From an uncultured Christensenella sp. (lineage in GTDB: Bacteria; Bacillota; Clostridia; Christensenellales; Pumilibacteraceae), in assembly GCA_910578545.1 (NCBI GenBank), contig CAJTPT010000001.1:439511-503510 (forward strand): a stretch of 64,000 nt of DNA, written 5' to 3'. Both the position numbers and the translations under genes were made by a program. The notes under the pieces were generated by a model. It ran no database searches and was not told the origin of the DNA. It saw nothing but the letters and a program-made list of their open reading frames with translations. The number at the start of each line of letters is the position of its first letter. Positions within the stretch are counted from its first letter, which is position 1. Positions 42,822 to 51,641 of this stretch are shown one piece after another.

Positions 42822-44236
42822 CAGTCATCCTCCGTGATTTGGGTGAACATGCTGTTAAGCTCTTCCTCGGTGTACCGCTCGTATACGACGCCCGTCGGGG
42901 CGGGTGTGTCGGACGGTTTGACTGCTGCCGACGATTTGGCTTGCTCGACCGAAGTCACGCCGCTGTTGTGCCATGCCATTAGGATCGCGTTCATATACGC
43001 AAACGGGTTGGCTTTATCGGCGGCGAGGGAAGCCGAATAGGTAATAAGCTCGTCTGGCATTTGCCACTTATCCGCCCAGTTCGAGTAGTACGCGCGGTAA
43101 ACGTCCTTGACCGCGCCCTTTATGTTGAGCGATTTAAGAAGCGACTCGATATTTTTGTCAAAGCGGTTTTCGCGCCCGAACGCGGCTTTTACCTGCGTTT
43201 CGGAAGTCAGTCCTTGCGCAAACAGGTCGCGAACGACGGCGTCGAGGTCGGACAGCCGTTTCATGTCCTTTTTCATGCAGTACTCTGCGGCGGAAAGTAT
43301 TGCGCCCGCTTCAAAACCGAGGTCGAGCCACGGCTTGATATACGCGGTTATTTCGGGATCGACGTTGTCGTAATACAGCCCGAGCGCTTTGTTGACCGAT
43401 TTAGTCAGTTTGTACAGGTTTTTGCGCTCGGTTTCGTACGCTTCGACTTCGGCGACGGTGTAAAATCCGAGCTCTCGGTAGGCGGTAAGCTTGACGTCAA
43501 GCATTGTCGCACCGCCGCGCTTTACCGACTGCGCCACGTAGTAGATAAGCTCATTGGTAAATTTGTATTCCTTGACCCACTTTTTGTAAAGCCGAACGCT
43601 CTCGTGGTCGGAATGCTTTACGCCCATGACCGACAGCACGCGCATTAGGTCGTTAAAGTAAACGCCGTACTCGTCAAGCCGTTCGCCCACGTCGTCGGCG
43701 GAGCGGTAACCGTCGGAAGCGAGGTTGCGCGCAACGGCGAGTATGTACGGACAGGAAACGTTATCCCCCTTTAGGTCGACGCAGTACTTTACTATAAGCA
43801 CCATCGCCTGCCATTCGAGGTTGAGCCGTTCCATAAGCGCGTAGTATTCGTTAAACTCGTTGGGCGCGATTTGGCGCGCGGATATGTATAGTTGGGCTTG
43901 GCGGTTAAACTCGACGTATTTGTCCACGTCGTATTTTTTTATTTTCGGGCGCGTGTTGCGCGGCGAGAAGTAACAAATCTCGTCGCCCAGCCGCGACATA
44001 AGCCCGAGCTCGGACCAATAGTCTATAGCCGCATCGACGGTGGGGATATCCAAATCGAGCCTGCGGGCCAGCCGCTCTATGCTGTCGTCGGCGTCAGATT
44101 TTCGCGCGGCAAGCGACAGTCCGTAAAGGTAGACCTTTACGTAATCCCCGTCGGCGTACGGCATGTACTCGACTATGAATTTATTTTCGACGGTAATAGC
44201 GCCGTCAAGACTGGCTTCCGACGACAGTTTAAACAT
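42821..44236 (-). CDS. DnaD/DnaB-type replication initiation protein
   Basis: 471 residues. The N-terminal winged helix (DYVKVYLYGLSLAARKSDAD; LARRLDLDIPTVDAAIDYWS) and one or two DnaD-like helical domains (NLEWQAMVLIVKYCVDLKGD; LTAYRELGFYTVAEVEAYE; KPWLDLGFEAGAILSAAEYC) match Firmicute DnaD/DnaB proteins, which remodel DNA and hand the helicase-loader complex to the origin. The direct link to dnaI supports this. Which of DnaB or DnaD it replaces cannot be told. Confidence 0.85.
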   Translation of the reverse strand: MFKLSSEASLDGAITVENKFIVEYMPYADGDYVKVYLYGLSLAARKSDADDSIERLARRLDLDIPTVDAAIDYWSELGLMSRLGDEICYFSPRNTRPKIKKYDVDKYVEFNRQAQLYISARQIAPNEFNEYYALMERLNLEWQAMVLIVKYCVDLKGDNVSCPYILAVARNLASDGYRSADDVGERLDEYGVYFNDLMRVLSVMGVKHSDHESVRLYKKWVKEYKFTNELIYYVAQSVKRGGATMLDVKLTAYRELGFYTVAEVEAYETERKNLYKLTKSVNKALGLYYDNVDPEITAYIKPWLDLGFEAGAILSAAEYCMKKDMKRLSDLDAVVRDLFAQGLTSETQVKAAFGRENRFDKNIESLLKSLNIKGAVKDVYRAYYSNWADKWQMPDELITYSASLAADKANPFAYMNAILMAWHNSGVTSVEQAKSSAAVKPSDTPAPTGVVYERYTEEELNSMFTQITEDD

Positions 44237-44253
44237 GTTAAAGCCTCATTTGC

Positions 44254-44282
44254 TTGAATTTAAATTCGATTTGTATTATAAT
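44254..44282 (+). promoter_or_regulatory. sbcD promoter P1
   Basis: TTGAAT, 17-bp spacer, TATAAT. An in-frame ATG (44288) starts 5 nt after it but the likely sbcD start is at 44402. Confidence 0.7.
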
Positions 44283-44314
44283 GGTTTATGGCTTACAAAA
44301 ACTATGTTTTTGTT

Positions 44315-44343
44315 TTGCCGACGCAATCTATTTGTATTATAAT
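44315..44343 (+). promoter_or_regulatory. sbcD promoter P2
   Basis: TTGCCG, 17-bp spacer, TATAAT. It repeats the phrase ATTTGTATTATAAT of P1 about 60 bp later. The leader to the ATG at 44402 would be about 50 nt. Confidence 0.7.
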
Positions 44344-44401
44344 ACCACTAATAAACAAATTTATCAACCGTTTTTGTAAAAAGAGGTATAGAAAACAGCC
44401 C

Positions 44402-45598
44402 ATGAAAATTCTACATACGGCAGACCTGCATTTGGGTAAAAAGCTGAATAAAGCGGCGCGGCTCGACGAGCAGTGCGAGGTTATCAAGCAGTTATCCGAG
44501 ATTTGCGACGAGCAGGATATTGACGTCATACTCATTGCTGGCGATATATTTGACACATCGGTACCAACCTCGGAAGCCGAGCGCGTGTTTTACCGCAGTA
44601 TTCTTACGCTTGCCGAACGCGGGCGGGCGGTTATCGCGCTTGCGGGCAATCATGACGACGAACGCAGACTTTGCGCCGCCAAGCCTCTTGCCGATTTGCA
44701 GGGAATAGTGCTTGCGGGAGAGCTCGACTATTCGGGGCTGACCGATCAAACGCTGTCCGACCCCACGCCGCCGCCGTCGTTGTTCGGCTTGTTCGACGCC
44801 GCCGACTACATACAAAAACAGCGGACAAAGATAGAAGGGCATTACGGCGGAGTGTCCGTAGTAAAAGAGGGCGAAAGGGTGAATATCGCGCTTGTGCCGT
44901 ACCCCGCCGAATCGCGGCTTTCTCGGTGGTTCGAGCAGGACTATAAGCTCGATTATAAGGATAGGGTAAAGCTTGCAATCGACAAGGCTTGCGAGTTTTT
45001 TGACGATAACTATAATATTCTGTGCACACACTTGTTTTTGTCCAAAACAGAAACGGACGCGTTAGGCGGACTTGTTGCTCTGCCTTCTACAGTGCTTCCC
45101 GAAAAAGCGGACTACGTCGCGCTCGGGCACGTACACAAGCATTTGCGTATAAACAAGTCGCCGCTTGCCGAGTACAGCGGTTCGCCGCTGCAGTACGCCT
45201 ATGACGAGGGCAGAACTAAGTCCGTCAATATAATAGATACGGTAAAGCGCACCGTCACCCAACAGATAATCACGGCGGGCAAAAACTTGACCGAAACCGA
45301 CGCCGACAACTTTGACGAATGTATGCACAAGCTTGACTTTTTTTCCAACGACTACGTTCGGCTCAAGTACAGCGGCGACCCGCTTACCCGCGACGAAACG
45401 GCGCAAATCCGTTCGCATCCCGCGTTTAACGACCTCGTCATCACCTCGGCGCTTAAAGACGAGCAAAAGATCGAGCGGCGCGCGCACCTTTCCGACGATG
45501 AGATATTCAAGCTTTACTATTCGCACAGATGTAATGGCGAACCGTCGGCGGAATTAAGAGCCGCGTTCATTGAATTAATGAATGAGTTAAAGGATTAG
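44402..45598 (+). CDS. sbcD: Exonuclease SbcCD subunit D
   Basis: Nuclease subunit that with SbcC cuts hairpins and processes DNA ends. 398 residues; metallophosphoesterase motifs MKILHTADLHLGKKL, IAGDIFDTSVPTSEAE, ALAGNHDDERR, CTHLFLSKTET and ALGHVHKHLRI are all present. The ATG at 44402 gives the normal N-terminus. A 38-codon in-frame extension upstream is hydrophobic and unlike the family. Confidence 0.95.
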   Translation: MKILHTADLHLGKKLNKAARLDEQCEVIKQLSEICDEQDIDVILIAGDIFDTSVPTSEAERVFYRSILTLAERGRAVIALAGNHDDERRLCAAKPLADLQGIVLAGELDYSGLTDQTLSDPTPPPSLFGLFDAADYIQKQRTKIEGHYGGVSVVKEGERVNIALVPYPAESRLSRWFEQDYKLDYKDRVKLAIDKACEFFDDNYNILCTHLFLSKTETDALGGLVALPSTVLPEKADYVALGHVHKHLRINKSPLAEYSGSPLQYAYDEGRTKSVNIIDTVKRTVTQQIITAGKNLTETDADNFDECMHKLDFFSNDYVRLKYSGDPLTRDETAQIRSHPAFNDLVITSALKDEQKIERRAHLSDDEIFKLYYSHRCNGEPSAELRAAFIELMNELKD

Positions 45599-45613
45599 AC
45601 GGGGTGCGGGAAT

Positions 45614-48364
45614 ATGAAACCGATTAAGCTTACGATAGAAGGAATCAATTCGTTTATAGAGCCGCAAACGTTGGACTTCGAGGCGGCGGGGCGGAGCAAT
45701 CTGTTTTGCATAAGCGGCAAGACGGGCGCGGGCAAAACCACTATTTTCGACAGTATCATGCTTGCGCTGTACGGCAAAAGCACCAAGGGCAACCTTGCCG
45801 ACGTCGTCAACCTTTCGCTCATGTCCGCGCGGGTCGAGCTCGAGTTTGCCGAAAACGGCGAGATATACAAGGTTGAGCGCACTATTAAGTGCAGGTTTGA
45901 AAAGGACGAGAGCGGCGCAAAAACGGACAAGCGCGCCGCCGTCAGCGATTGTCTTTTATACAAAAACGGCGCGCCGTTCGCCAAGGGCGAGGAAGCCAAC
46001 GCAATACTTTCCGGCATAATCGGGCTCGAGGCGGCGGAGTTTAAAAACGTGTATCTGTTGGAACAGGGCGAGTACGCCGAGTTTCTCAAAAAGACGCCGT
46101 CCAAGCAGACCGAAGCGGTCGGCAAGATTTTTTCGCTCATGCGGTTCGGCGACGTGTACAAGCGCGCTTCCGAAAAAGAGCGCGAGCAGTTGCATTTAGC
46201 CGAGATCAAATCTGCGGAAATAGCGCGACTGGGCGACGTTTCGCCGCAAAAGCTAAAAGAGGAAAAGGACGTGCTCAAAGCCCTGCGCACAAAAACGACT
46301 GCGCTCGTTCACGACGCAGAGGGAAAGACCGCCGAGCTTGCCGAAACGGAAAAAATCCGCGACGCGTTTATTCGCGTACGGGAAAAGCAGGACGCTGTCA
46401 AAAAGCTTATGCTTCAGTCGGACGACGCCAAAAAACGCGAGTATGAGGCGAAAACGGCGCTCGAACAGTTTGAAAAGTCGCTCAATCCCGAGGACGCAAG
46501 CAAGCAGACCGCGCTACGCGACGATCTTAATAGGTTATCCGCGCTTAACGCGCTCGACCGTGAGTATTCTCAGGCGGCGGGCGAGCTTAAAAACAAAAGG
46601 GCGGCGCTCGATACTAAACGCGCCGAGCGCACGGCGGCGGAGCAACGGCTTAAAGCGCTGGAACAGACCGCCGCGCAGGACAAAGATAAGCTTGTCAAGC
46701 TGATAGGCGAGTTTACGTCGACGGCAAAGAGCGTGCAAAATAAATCGGCGGAGCTCACCGCGGTTATAATATCGGTGGAAGATAACGCGTCGATTGCCGA
46801 TATAGTCGAAGCCAAACAGCGGCTTATCGTCGAGCTTAACAAGTACAACGAGCTTTGCAATAACAAAAACAAAATTACTGCGGCGATTGCAGACTTAACA
46901 GACCGCCGCACCAAACAGCTTGCCGCTATCGAGAAGTACGAAGCCATGCTTGCAGAGATTGCTGAAAAACAGCAAGCCGCCGAGGCGCAGGTGGAAAAAT
47001 GCGCGAGCGCTTTGACTGCGGCACAGCTCGGCTCGCACGCGGCGGCGGTCCGCGCCGAACTGCACGACGGCGACGTTTGCCCGGTGTGCGGCGGCAGGTA
47101 CGACGGCAGTCACGACGTTGGCGACACCGACGTGGAAAAACGCAAGTCCGAGCTTGAAAGCGCAAAGGTCGAGCTTAAAAGGATAGAAGCCGAGCGCGCC
47201 GACGCCGTCAAGCTTTCCGACCGTGCCAAGTCCGATTACGAAAATCACGATAATTCGATCAAGCAACAACGGAACGAGCTCGAGCTTGTCGACAAGCGGA
47301 TAGCCGAAACGTGCGTGTTGCCCGAGGTGTACGATAGACTTACCGCATGCCTTGACGGTTGCAAAGCGGCGGCGGAAGCGGCGAGCAAGTCAAACGATTT
47401 GCTTATCAAACACAACCCCGAGCTTGCGCGGCTTGATGCGGAATGTAAGGCGTTAGAGAACGCGCTTGCCGAGCTCGAGAGCAAGACGGAAAACTATCTT
47501 AAGCAGTTGGGCGATTCCTGCGGCAAGACCGACGGCGAGATTGCGCGCGTCAAGTCCGAGCTTGTCGAACTCGAAAAAAGATTGACCGAGGTCGAGCAAA
47601 CCCGCAAACGGCTCACGGGCGAGCTTCAAGCGGCGACGGCGGCGGTTGCGGCGATAGAAAATTCACTGTCTGCCGCCAAGGCGGATTGCCCCGTCGACAG
47701 TCCCGAGTTTGACGAAGGCGCGTATACCGAAAAGCGCGACGCGCTCGACAGGCTCAAAAAGCAGATTGCCGAAAACGAAAAGGATATCGCCGTCAAGCAG
47801 GTGGAAATAGATATGCTCAGCCAAAAGTGCGACGAGCTTGCCGCCCTCAACAAAGAGCTTTCGGCTATCAAAAAGCAAGCCGACCTGTACAAGACGATTG
47901 CCGATCTAACCAAGGGCAAGGCAATGCTAAACTTCGTCGCGGCGGAATACATAACCGAGTTTACCGCGATTGCCGGCGAGATACTCAACGAGCTTTCGGG
48001 CGGCAAGTACACCATGCGCTACGACAAGACCAACGGGTTTATGGTGTCCGACTTTCTCAACGGCGGCAAGTACCGCAAGACCGACACGCTCTCGGGCGGC
48101 GAGCTGTTTTTGGCGTCGCTGTCCGTCGCAATCGCCATTGCCGGCACGCAAGGCGGCGGCAACAACGCGTTCTTCTTTTTGGACGAGGGCTTCGGCACGC
48201 TCGACGAGGATCTTATCGACGTCGTTTACGGCGCGCTCGAATCGCTCGGCAAGGAAAGGCTCGTCGGCGTTATCACTCACGCCGAAGCGCTTATCTCGCG
48301 CATGCCGTACTGCGTGACGGTAGTCGAAGCAACCGACACCTGCGGAAGCAAAATCATTGTTTAA
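45614..48364 (+). CDS. sbcC: Exonuclease SbcCD subunit C (Rad50-like ATPase)
   Basis: 916 residues. Split ABC ATPase with Walker A GKTGAGKTT near residue 35, long coiled coils, the zinc hook CPVCGG at about 489, the signature LSGGELF at about 826 and Walker B FFFLDEGFGTLD at about 856. It bridges DNA ends and powers SbcD. Starts 15 bp after sbcD, same operon. Complete, with all ATPase motifs. Confidence 0.96.
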   Translation: MKPIKLTIEGINSFIEPQTLDFEAAGRSNLFCISGKTGAGKTTIFDSIMLALYGKSTKGNLADVVNLSLMSARVELEFAENGEIYKVERTIKCRFEKDESGAKTDKRAAVSDCLLYKNGAPFAKGEEANAILSGIIGLEAAEFKNVYLLEQGEYAEFLKKTPSKQTEAVGKIFSLMRFGDVYKRASEKEREQLHLAEIKSAEIARLGDVSPQKLKEEKDVLKALRTKTTALVHDAEGKTAELAETEKIRDAFIRVREKQDAVKKLMLQSDDAKKREYEAKTALEQFEKSLNPEDASKQTALRDDLNRLSALNALDREYSQAAGELKNKRAALDTKRAERTAAEQRLKALEQTAAQDKDKLVKLIGEFTSTAKSVQNKSAELTAVIISVEDNASIADIVEAKQRLIVELNKYNELCNNKNKITAAIADLTDRRTKQLAAIEKYEAMLAEIAEKQQAAEAQVEKCASALTAAQLGSHAAAVRAELHDGDVCPVCGGRYDGSHDVGDTDVEKRKSELESAKVELKRIEAERADAVKLSDRAKSDYENHDNSIKQQRNELELVDKRIAETCVLPEVYDRLTACLDGCKAAAEAASKSNDLLIKHNPELARLDAECKALENALAELESKTENYLKQLGDSCGKTDGEIARVKSELVELEKRLTEVEQTRKRLTGELQAATAAVAAIENSLSAAKADCPVDSPEFDEGAYTEKRDALDRLKKQIAENEKDIAVKQVEIDMLSQKCDELAALNKELSAIKKQADLYKTIADLTKGKAMLNFVAAEYITEFTAIAGEILNELSGGKYTMRYDKTNGFMVSDFLNGGKYRKTDTLSGGELFLASLSVAIAIAGTQGGGNNAFFFLDEGFGTLDEDLIDVVYGALESLGKERLVGVITHAEALISRMPYCVTVVEATDTCGSKIIV

Positions 48365-48424
48365 TTCGTAATTAGCATTAATGTGATTTAATGCTCGGCT
48401 TTATACATAATTCCGAATTTAATA

Positions 48425-48453
48425 TTGACATTTTTTCTCGCATATGATATATA
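48425..48453 (+). promoter_or_regulatory. Promoter of the DUF975 gene
   Basis: TTGACA, 17-bp spacer, TATATA, about 24 nt before the TTG start. Confidence 0.75.
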
Positions 48454-48476
48454 AAACGGTATAAGAGGAACAAGAA

Positions 48477-49274
48477 TTGAGAGCCAAAGATTACAGACAA
48501 CGGGCTTGGAATAGTCTTCGCGGAAAATGGTCGACAGTAGTGATCACGTTTTTGGTTTACGGTGCGATAATAGGCATATGCGGCGCGCTTTCCACCATCG
48601 GCGTGGGCGCTGTACTTGCGTTCGTGCTCGAGGGCCCGTTACAGTACGGACTAAGCGTGCAGTCGTTAGCCGTCGTGCGCGGCGAACCCGTTTTGGAAAA
48701 AGATATATTTGCCGCAAAGGACGGGTTCGGCGACATCTTTATTGCGTACCTAATAAACTCGATTCTTATAGTGCTTTGGTCGTTGCTGTTTATAATACCG
48801 GGCATAATCCAGGCTTACGCGTACAGCATGACGTTTTACATTATGCGCGACGATCCCAAATTGAAACCGGACGCGGCACGGCGCGAGTCCGAACGGTTAA
48901 TGGAAGGCAATAAGTGGGCGTTGTTCTGCCTGCACCTAAGCTTTTTCGGGTGGATATTGCTAAGCATGTTTACGCTTGGAATACTTATGCTGTGGATCAC
49001 GCCGTATATGAAGTGTGCAACAGCGGAGTTTTACGACGCGCTCATTCCGCCCCGAGCCAAGGTCGAGCACGTTCCGTCAGGCGATGACGCCGCCGACCCG
49101 TTCGATCATTCCGAGCCCGACAGCGCGACCGACCCGTTCGACCACGGCGAGCGGCAGACTACAGAAAAAACCGACGAGCCGTTTTACGTTTTCGAGGAAG
49201 AAATTCCGCGCGAAACGATTGTCACGGGCGACAGTATAAGCCCTAATAAAAACCGGAAAAGCGAGGATGAATAA
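48477..49274 (+). CDS. DUF975 family membrane protein
   Basis: 265 residues. The N-terminus RAKDYRQRAWNSLRGKWSTV and the later GNKWALFCLHLSFFGWILLS, with LWITPYMKCATAEFYDAL, are the DUF975 pattern. About four to five membrane helices, then a charged tail with a repeated DPFDH motif (AADPFDHSEPDSATDPFDHG). Function unknown. The start codon is TTG with GAGGA upstream; the next gene follows after 2 bp. Confidence 0.82.
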   Translation: MRAKDYRQRAWNSLRGKWSTVVITFLVYGAIIGICGALSTIGVGAVLAFVLEGPLQYGLSVQSLAVVRGEPVLEKDIFAAKDGFGDIFIAYLINSILIVLWSLLFIIPGIIQAYAYSMTFYIMRDDPKLKPDAARRESERLMEGNKWALFCLHLSFFGWILLSMFTLGILMLWITPYMKCATAEFYDALIPPRAKVEHVPSGDDAADPFDHSEPDSATDPFDHGERQTTEKTDEPFYVFEEEIPRETIVTGDSISPNKNRKSEDE

Positions 49275-49276
49275 TC

Positions 49277-49600
49277 ATGACGATACAAGAGCTTTCGCAG
49301 GCCGTCGGGCTTGCACACAAAAAGAAAATCGCCAAGGCGTTAAAAGCCCAAGGTCTTGTGGAATGCAAAAAAGTCGCCGAGCTTTCGGCAATCACAACCG
49401 CCGACCTTCAAACCGCCGCCGCAGAGTACACCGAAGTGTTTGCCGACAAAAAGGGCAAAAAGAAGTTTAAAGGCTGTATTCTAAAGCGCGTGCGCGGTTG
49501 GGAACAGTACACCTTTGTCGCATACAACCAAGTGGCCGACGAAGCGGGCGAAAGTTTGCTTGTCGGCGCGCCCCTCTTTGCCGAAGAGATACAGATGTAA
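49277..49600 (+). CDS. Small unknown protein in the DUF975 operon
   Basis: 107 residues, not recognised. The first 60 form two or three helices with lysine-rich patches (LSQAVGLAHKKKIAKALKAQ; FADKKGKKKFKGCILKRVRG); the last 40 look beta-rich (EQYTFVAYNQVADEAGESLL). No membrane segment or signal. It begins 2 bp after the DUF975 gene and ends at a strong terminator. Confidence 0.65.
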   Translation: MTIQELSQAVGLAHKKKIAKALKAQGLVECKKVAELSAITTADLQTAAAEYTEVFADKKGKKKFKGCILKRVRGWEQYTFVAYNQVADEAGESLLVGAPLFAEEIQM

Positions 49601-49615
49601 AAAAATAAAACGGAT

Positions 49616-49648
49616 AAGGCGCGGTACATAGCCGCGCCTTTTTTATTT
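49616..49648 (+). terminator. Terminator after the DUF975 operon
   Basis: AAGGCGCGG-TACATAG-CCGCGCCTT followed by TTTTATTTTG. Confidence 0.95.
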
Positions 49649-49708
49649 TGTCCGAAGTATAAATATTTAAATTATATTAACAAAATTTTTTATTCCTGAT
49701 TTTAATTT

Positions 49709-50701
49709 CTATTTATAAATAGGATAGGAATAAACCTTGTTTGCGCCGAACAGCTTGCCGACAAAGTATTTATTGGCGGAAGCTTCGTTGGTGACTACCA
49801 CTCGGTTGCCGACTATCGTTATATCTTCGGAAAACGCCGGAAGTATCAGAGTTTTATTTTTGGTATCGTTGCCGAGGAAGTAAAGCGGAACGTCCTTGCT
49901 TTCGGCGTCGGGGTTGGCTTTAAACTTGACTGTTATCGTATCGCCGTCGGAATGAGGATATGTATGGTATTCGAGCTCGGAATTTTTCAGTCCGTACGAG
50001 CGCGAAAGAATAAACGTTTCGCCGTCGGTCGCAAAGCCCTGGACGAGCCCCGTTACCGAAATGCAATGGTCGGGGTAGGGCTGGGTGTCGGCGTCTGTTA
50101 TAAGTCCGTCGCCGTCAAGCACGTAACAGGACACGATCGCCTTGTTGTTTTTGTAGTAGTGCGATTTTTCCGTTTCGTAATTGCCTGCGCGATAAAACTC
50201 TCCGACGTAAAGATGGTTATTGTCGCTGTAGCAGTACGCGGCGCGGTTGTCCACGGGAATAACCGTTTTGACCTGCACCGTCGTTTCGGACGCCGCTTTT
50301 AGCTCGTCGAGCGCGAATACTTGCAAAACGTTATCGTTGGCTATATATACGTAGTTGCCTGTGCAGGTAACGCCGCCCGCGTGACCTTTTAGCGTTTTGC
50401 CGTCCTTGTCCGAAAGGTTGACCCGCTTATACTTGCTTCCGTTTACGATATACAGTACGGTATTGCCGTCTGGGTCGTAGCCGGTTAGGATATAGTCCTC
50501 GCCCGTATACGTAATGCCTTGCGGCGCCCAACCGCTGTTTATCTCGGGTATAGTGCAAACGTACTTGCGAACGTCGCGAGCTTCTCCGTACGAGCCCACG
50601 CCGATAAGAAACAGGATAAAGTACAGCAGCAAAAACAATCCTATTATACTCGATAGGACTATTCCCGTTATTATAAGAGTTTTTTTTACTTTGGCGTTCA
50701 T
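49709..50701 (-). CDS. Membrane-anchored beta-propeller-like protein, function unknown
   Basis: 330 residues. One N-terminal helix (TLIITGIVLSSIIGLFLLLY) anchors a large outer domain. That domain has repeated beta phrases of propeller type: GWAPQGITYTGEDYILTGYD, TLKGHAGGVTCTGNYVYIAN and CYSDNNHLYVGEFYRAG, then SVTGLVQGFATDGETFILSR. No enzyme motif seen. The start is the ATG at 50701, with AGGA 10 nt upstream, just downstream of a consensus promoter. Single-gene unit. Confidence 0.65.
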   Translation of the reverse strand: MNAKVKKTLIITGIVLSSIIGLFLLLYFILFLIGVGSYGEARDVRKYVCTIPEINSGWAPQGITYTGEDYILTGYDPDGNTVLYIVNGSKYKRVNLSDKDGKTLKGHAGGVTCTGNYVYIANDNVLQVFALDELKAASETTVQVKTVIPVDNRAAYCYSDNNHLYVGEFYRAGNYETEKSHYYKNNKAIVSCYVLDGDGLITDADTQPYPDHCISVTGLVQGFATDGETFILSRSYGLKNSELEYHTYPHSDGDTITVKFKANPDAESKDVPLYFLGNDTKNKTLILPAFSEDITIVGNRVVVTNEASANKYFVGKLFGANKVYSYPIYK

Positions 50702-50735
50702 GCGCGGACAATCCTTTGTAATATGATATACGGTA

Positions 50736-50764
50736 AGTATATAATAAAACGGGCTGCTTGTCAA
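50736..50764 (-). promoter_or_regulatory. Promoter of the propeller-like gene
   Basis: TTGACA (50764-50759), 17-bp spacer, TATACT (50741-50736). Confidence 0.8.
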
Positions 50765-50800
50765 CATCGGCTAAAATCTTACAAAAATCGTCGTAAAATA

Positions 50801-50829
50801 TTGCCTTTTTTTTGTGACTATGCTATACT
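50801..50829 (+). promoter_or_regulatory. Promoter of the NifU-like/GGGtGRT operon
   Basis: TTGCCT, 17-bp spacer, TATACT, about 65 nt before the start. Confidence 0.7.
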
Positions 50830-50901
50830 TACAAAGCAAGTCGGATTAGCTCTGACAAACGGATCAAATCAAATAAAAAATATATGGAGGACGTATTACT
50901 T

Positions 50902-51594
50902 ATGCAATATTCACGCGAAGTGGAAAACATGTGCTGCGTGGCTAAAGGTTGCAATCACGGACCTGCACCGATTCCCGAAGAGGGCAAGTGGGTGCAAGCG
51001 TACGACATCAAGGACATCAGCGGTCTTACTCACGGCTGCGGATGCTGTGCGCCTCAGCAGGGCACCTGCAAGCTCACGCTCAACATCAAAAACGGCATTA
51101 TCGAGGAAGCGCTTGTGGAAACAATCGGTTGCTCGGGCATGACGCACTCGGCGGCAATGGCGGCGGAAGTTCTGCCCGGCAAAACGCTTCTCGAGGCGCT
51201 CAATACCGACCTTGTTTGCGACGCTATCAACGTTGCTATGCGCGAGCTGTTTCTGCAAATCGTTTACGGCAGAAGCCAGTCGGCCTTTTCCGACGCGGGC
51301 TTGCCTGTGGGCGCAGGACTCGAGGATCTCGGCAAGGGACTTCGCAGTCAGGTAGGCACGATGTATTCCACCAAGCTTAAGGGCCCGAGGTATCTCGAAA
51401 TGGCGGAAGGCTACGTAACACGCCTTGCGCTCGATAAGAACGGCGAGGTTATCGGCTACGAATACGTCAATCTCGGCATAATGATGAAGCTTGTGTCCGA
51501 GGGCGTCAGCGGAAACGAAGCGCTCGAAAAAGCCAAAAAGCATTACGGCAGATTCGAGAACGCGGCAAAGTATATCGTTCCGCGCAACGAGTAA
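50902..51594 (+). CDS. NifU/IscU-like scaffold-type protein of the GGGtGRT pair
   Basis: 230 residues. Cysteine-rich motifs VENMCCVAKGCNHGPAP, LTHGCGCCAPQQGTCKL and LVETIGCSGMTHSAAMAAEV resemble the NifU/IscU scaffold fold, whose cysteines hold a nascent Fe-S cluster. Proteins of this type are found beside GGGtGRT proteins in anaerobes; their job is not established. GGAGG at 50886-50890 fits the ATG at 50902 better than the ATG at 50884, which contains the ribosome site itself. No cysteine desulfurase is nearby. Confidence 0.75.
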   Translation: MQYSREVENMCCVAKGCNHGPAPIPEEGKWVQAYDIKDISGLTHGCGCCAPQQGTCKLTLNIKNGIIEEALVETIGCSGMTHSAAMAAEVLPGKTLLEALNTDLVCDAINVAMRELFLQIVYGRSQSAFSDAGLPVGAGLEDLGKGLRSQVGTMYSTKLKGPRYLEMAEGYVTRLALDKNGEVIGYEYVNLGIMMKLVSEGVSGNEALEKAKKHYGRFENAAKYIVPRNE

Positions 51595-51641
51595 TGGAGT
51601 GGAACGCCCATTCAAGCACACTTTAAAAGGAGATTTAAAAC

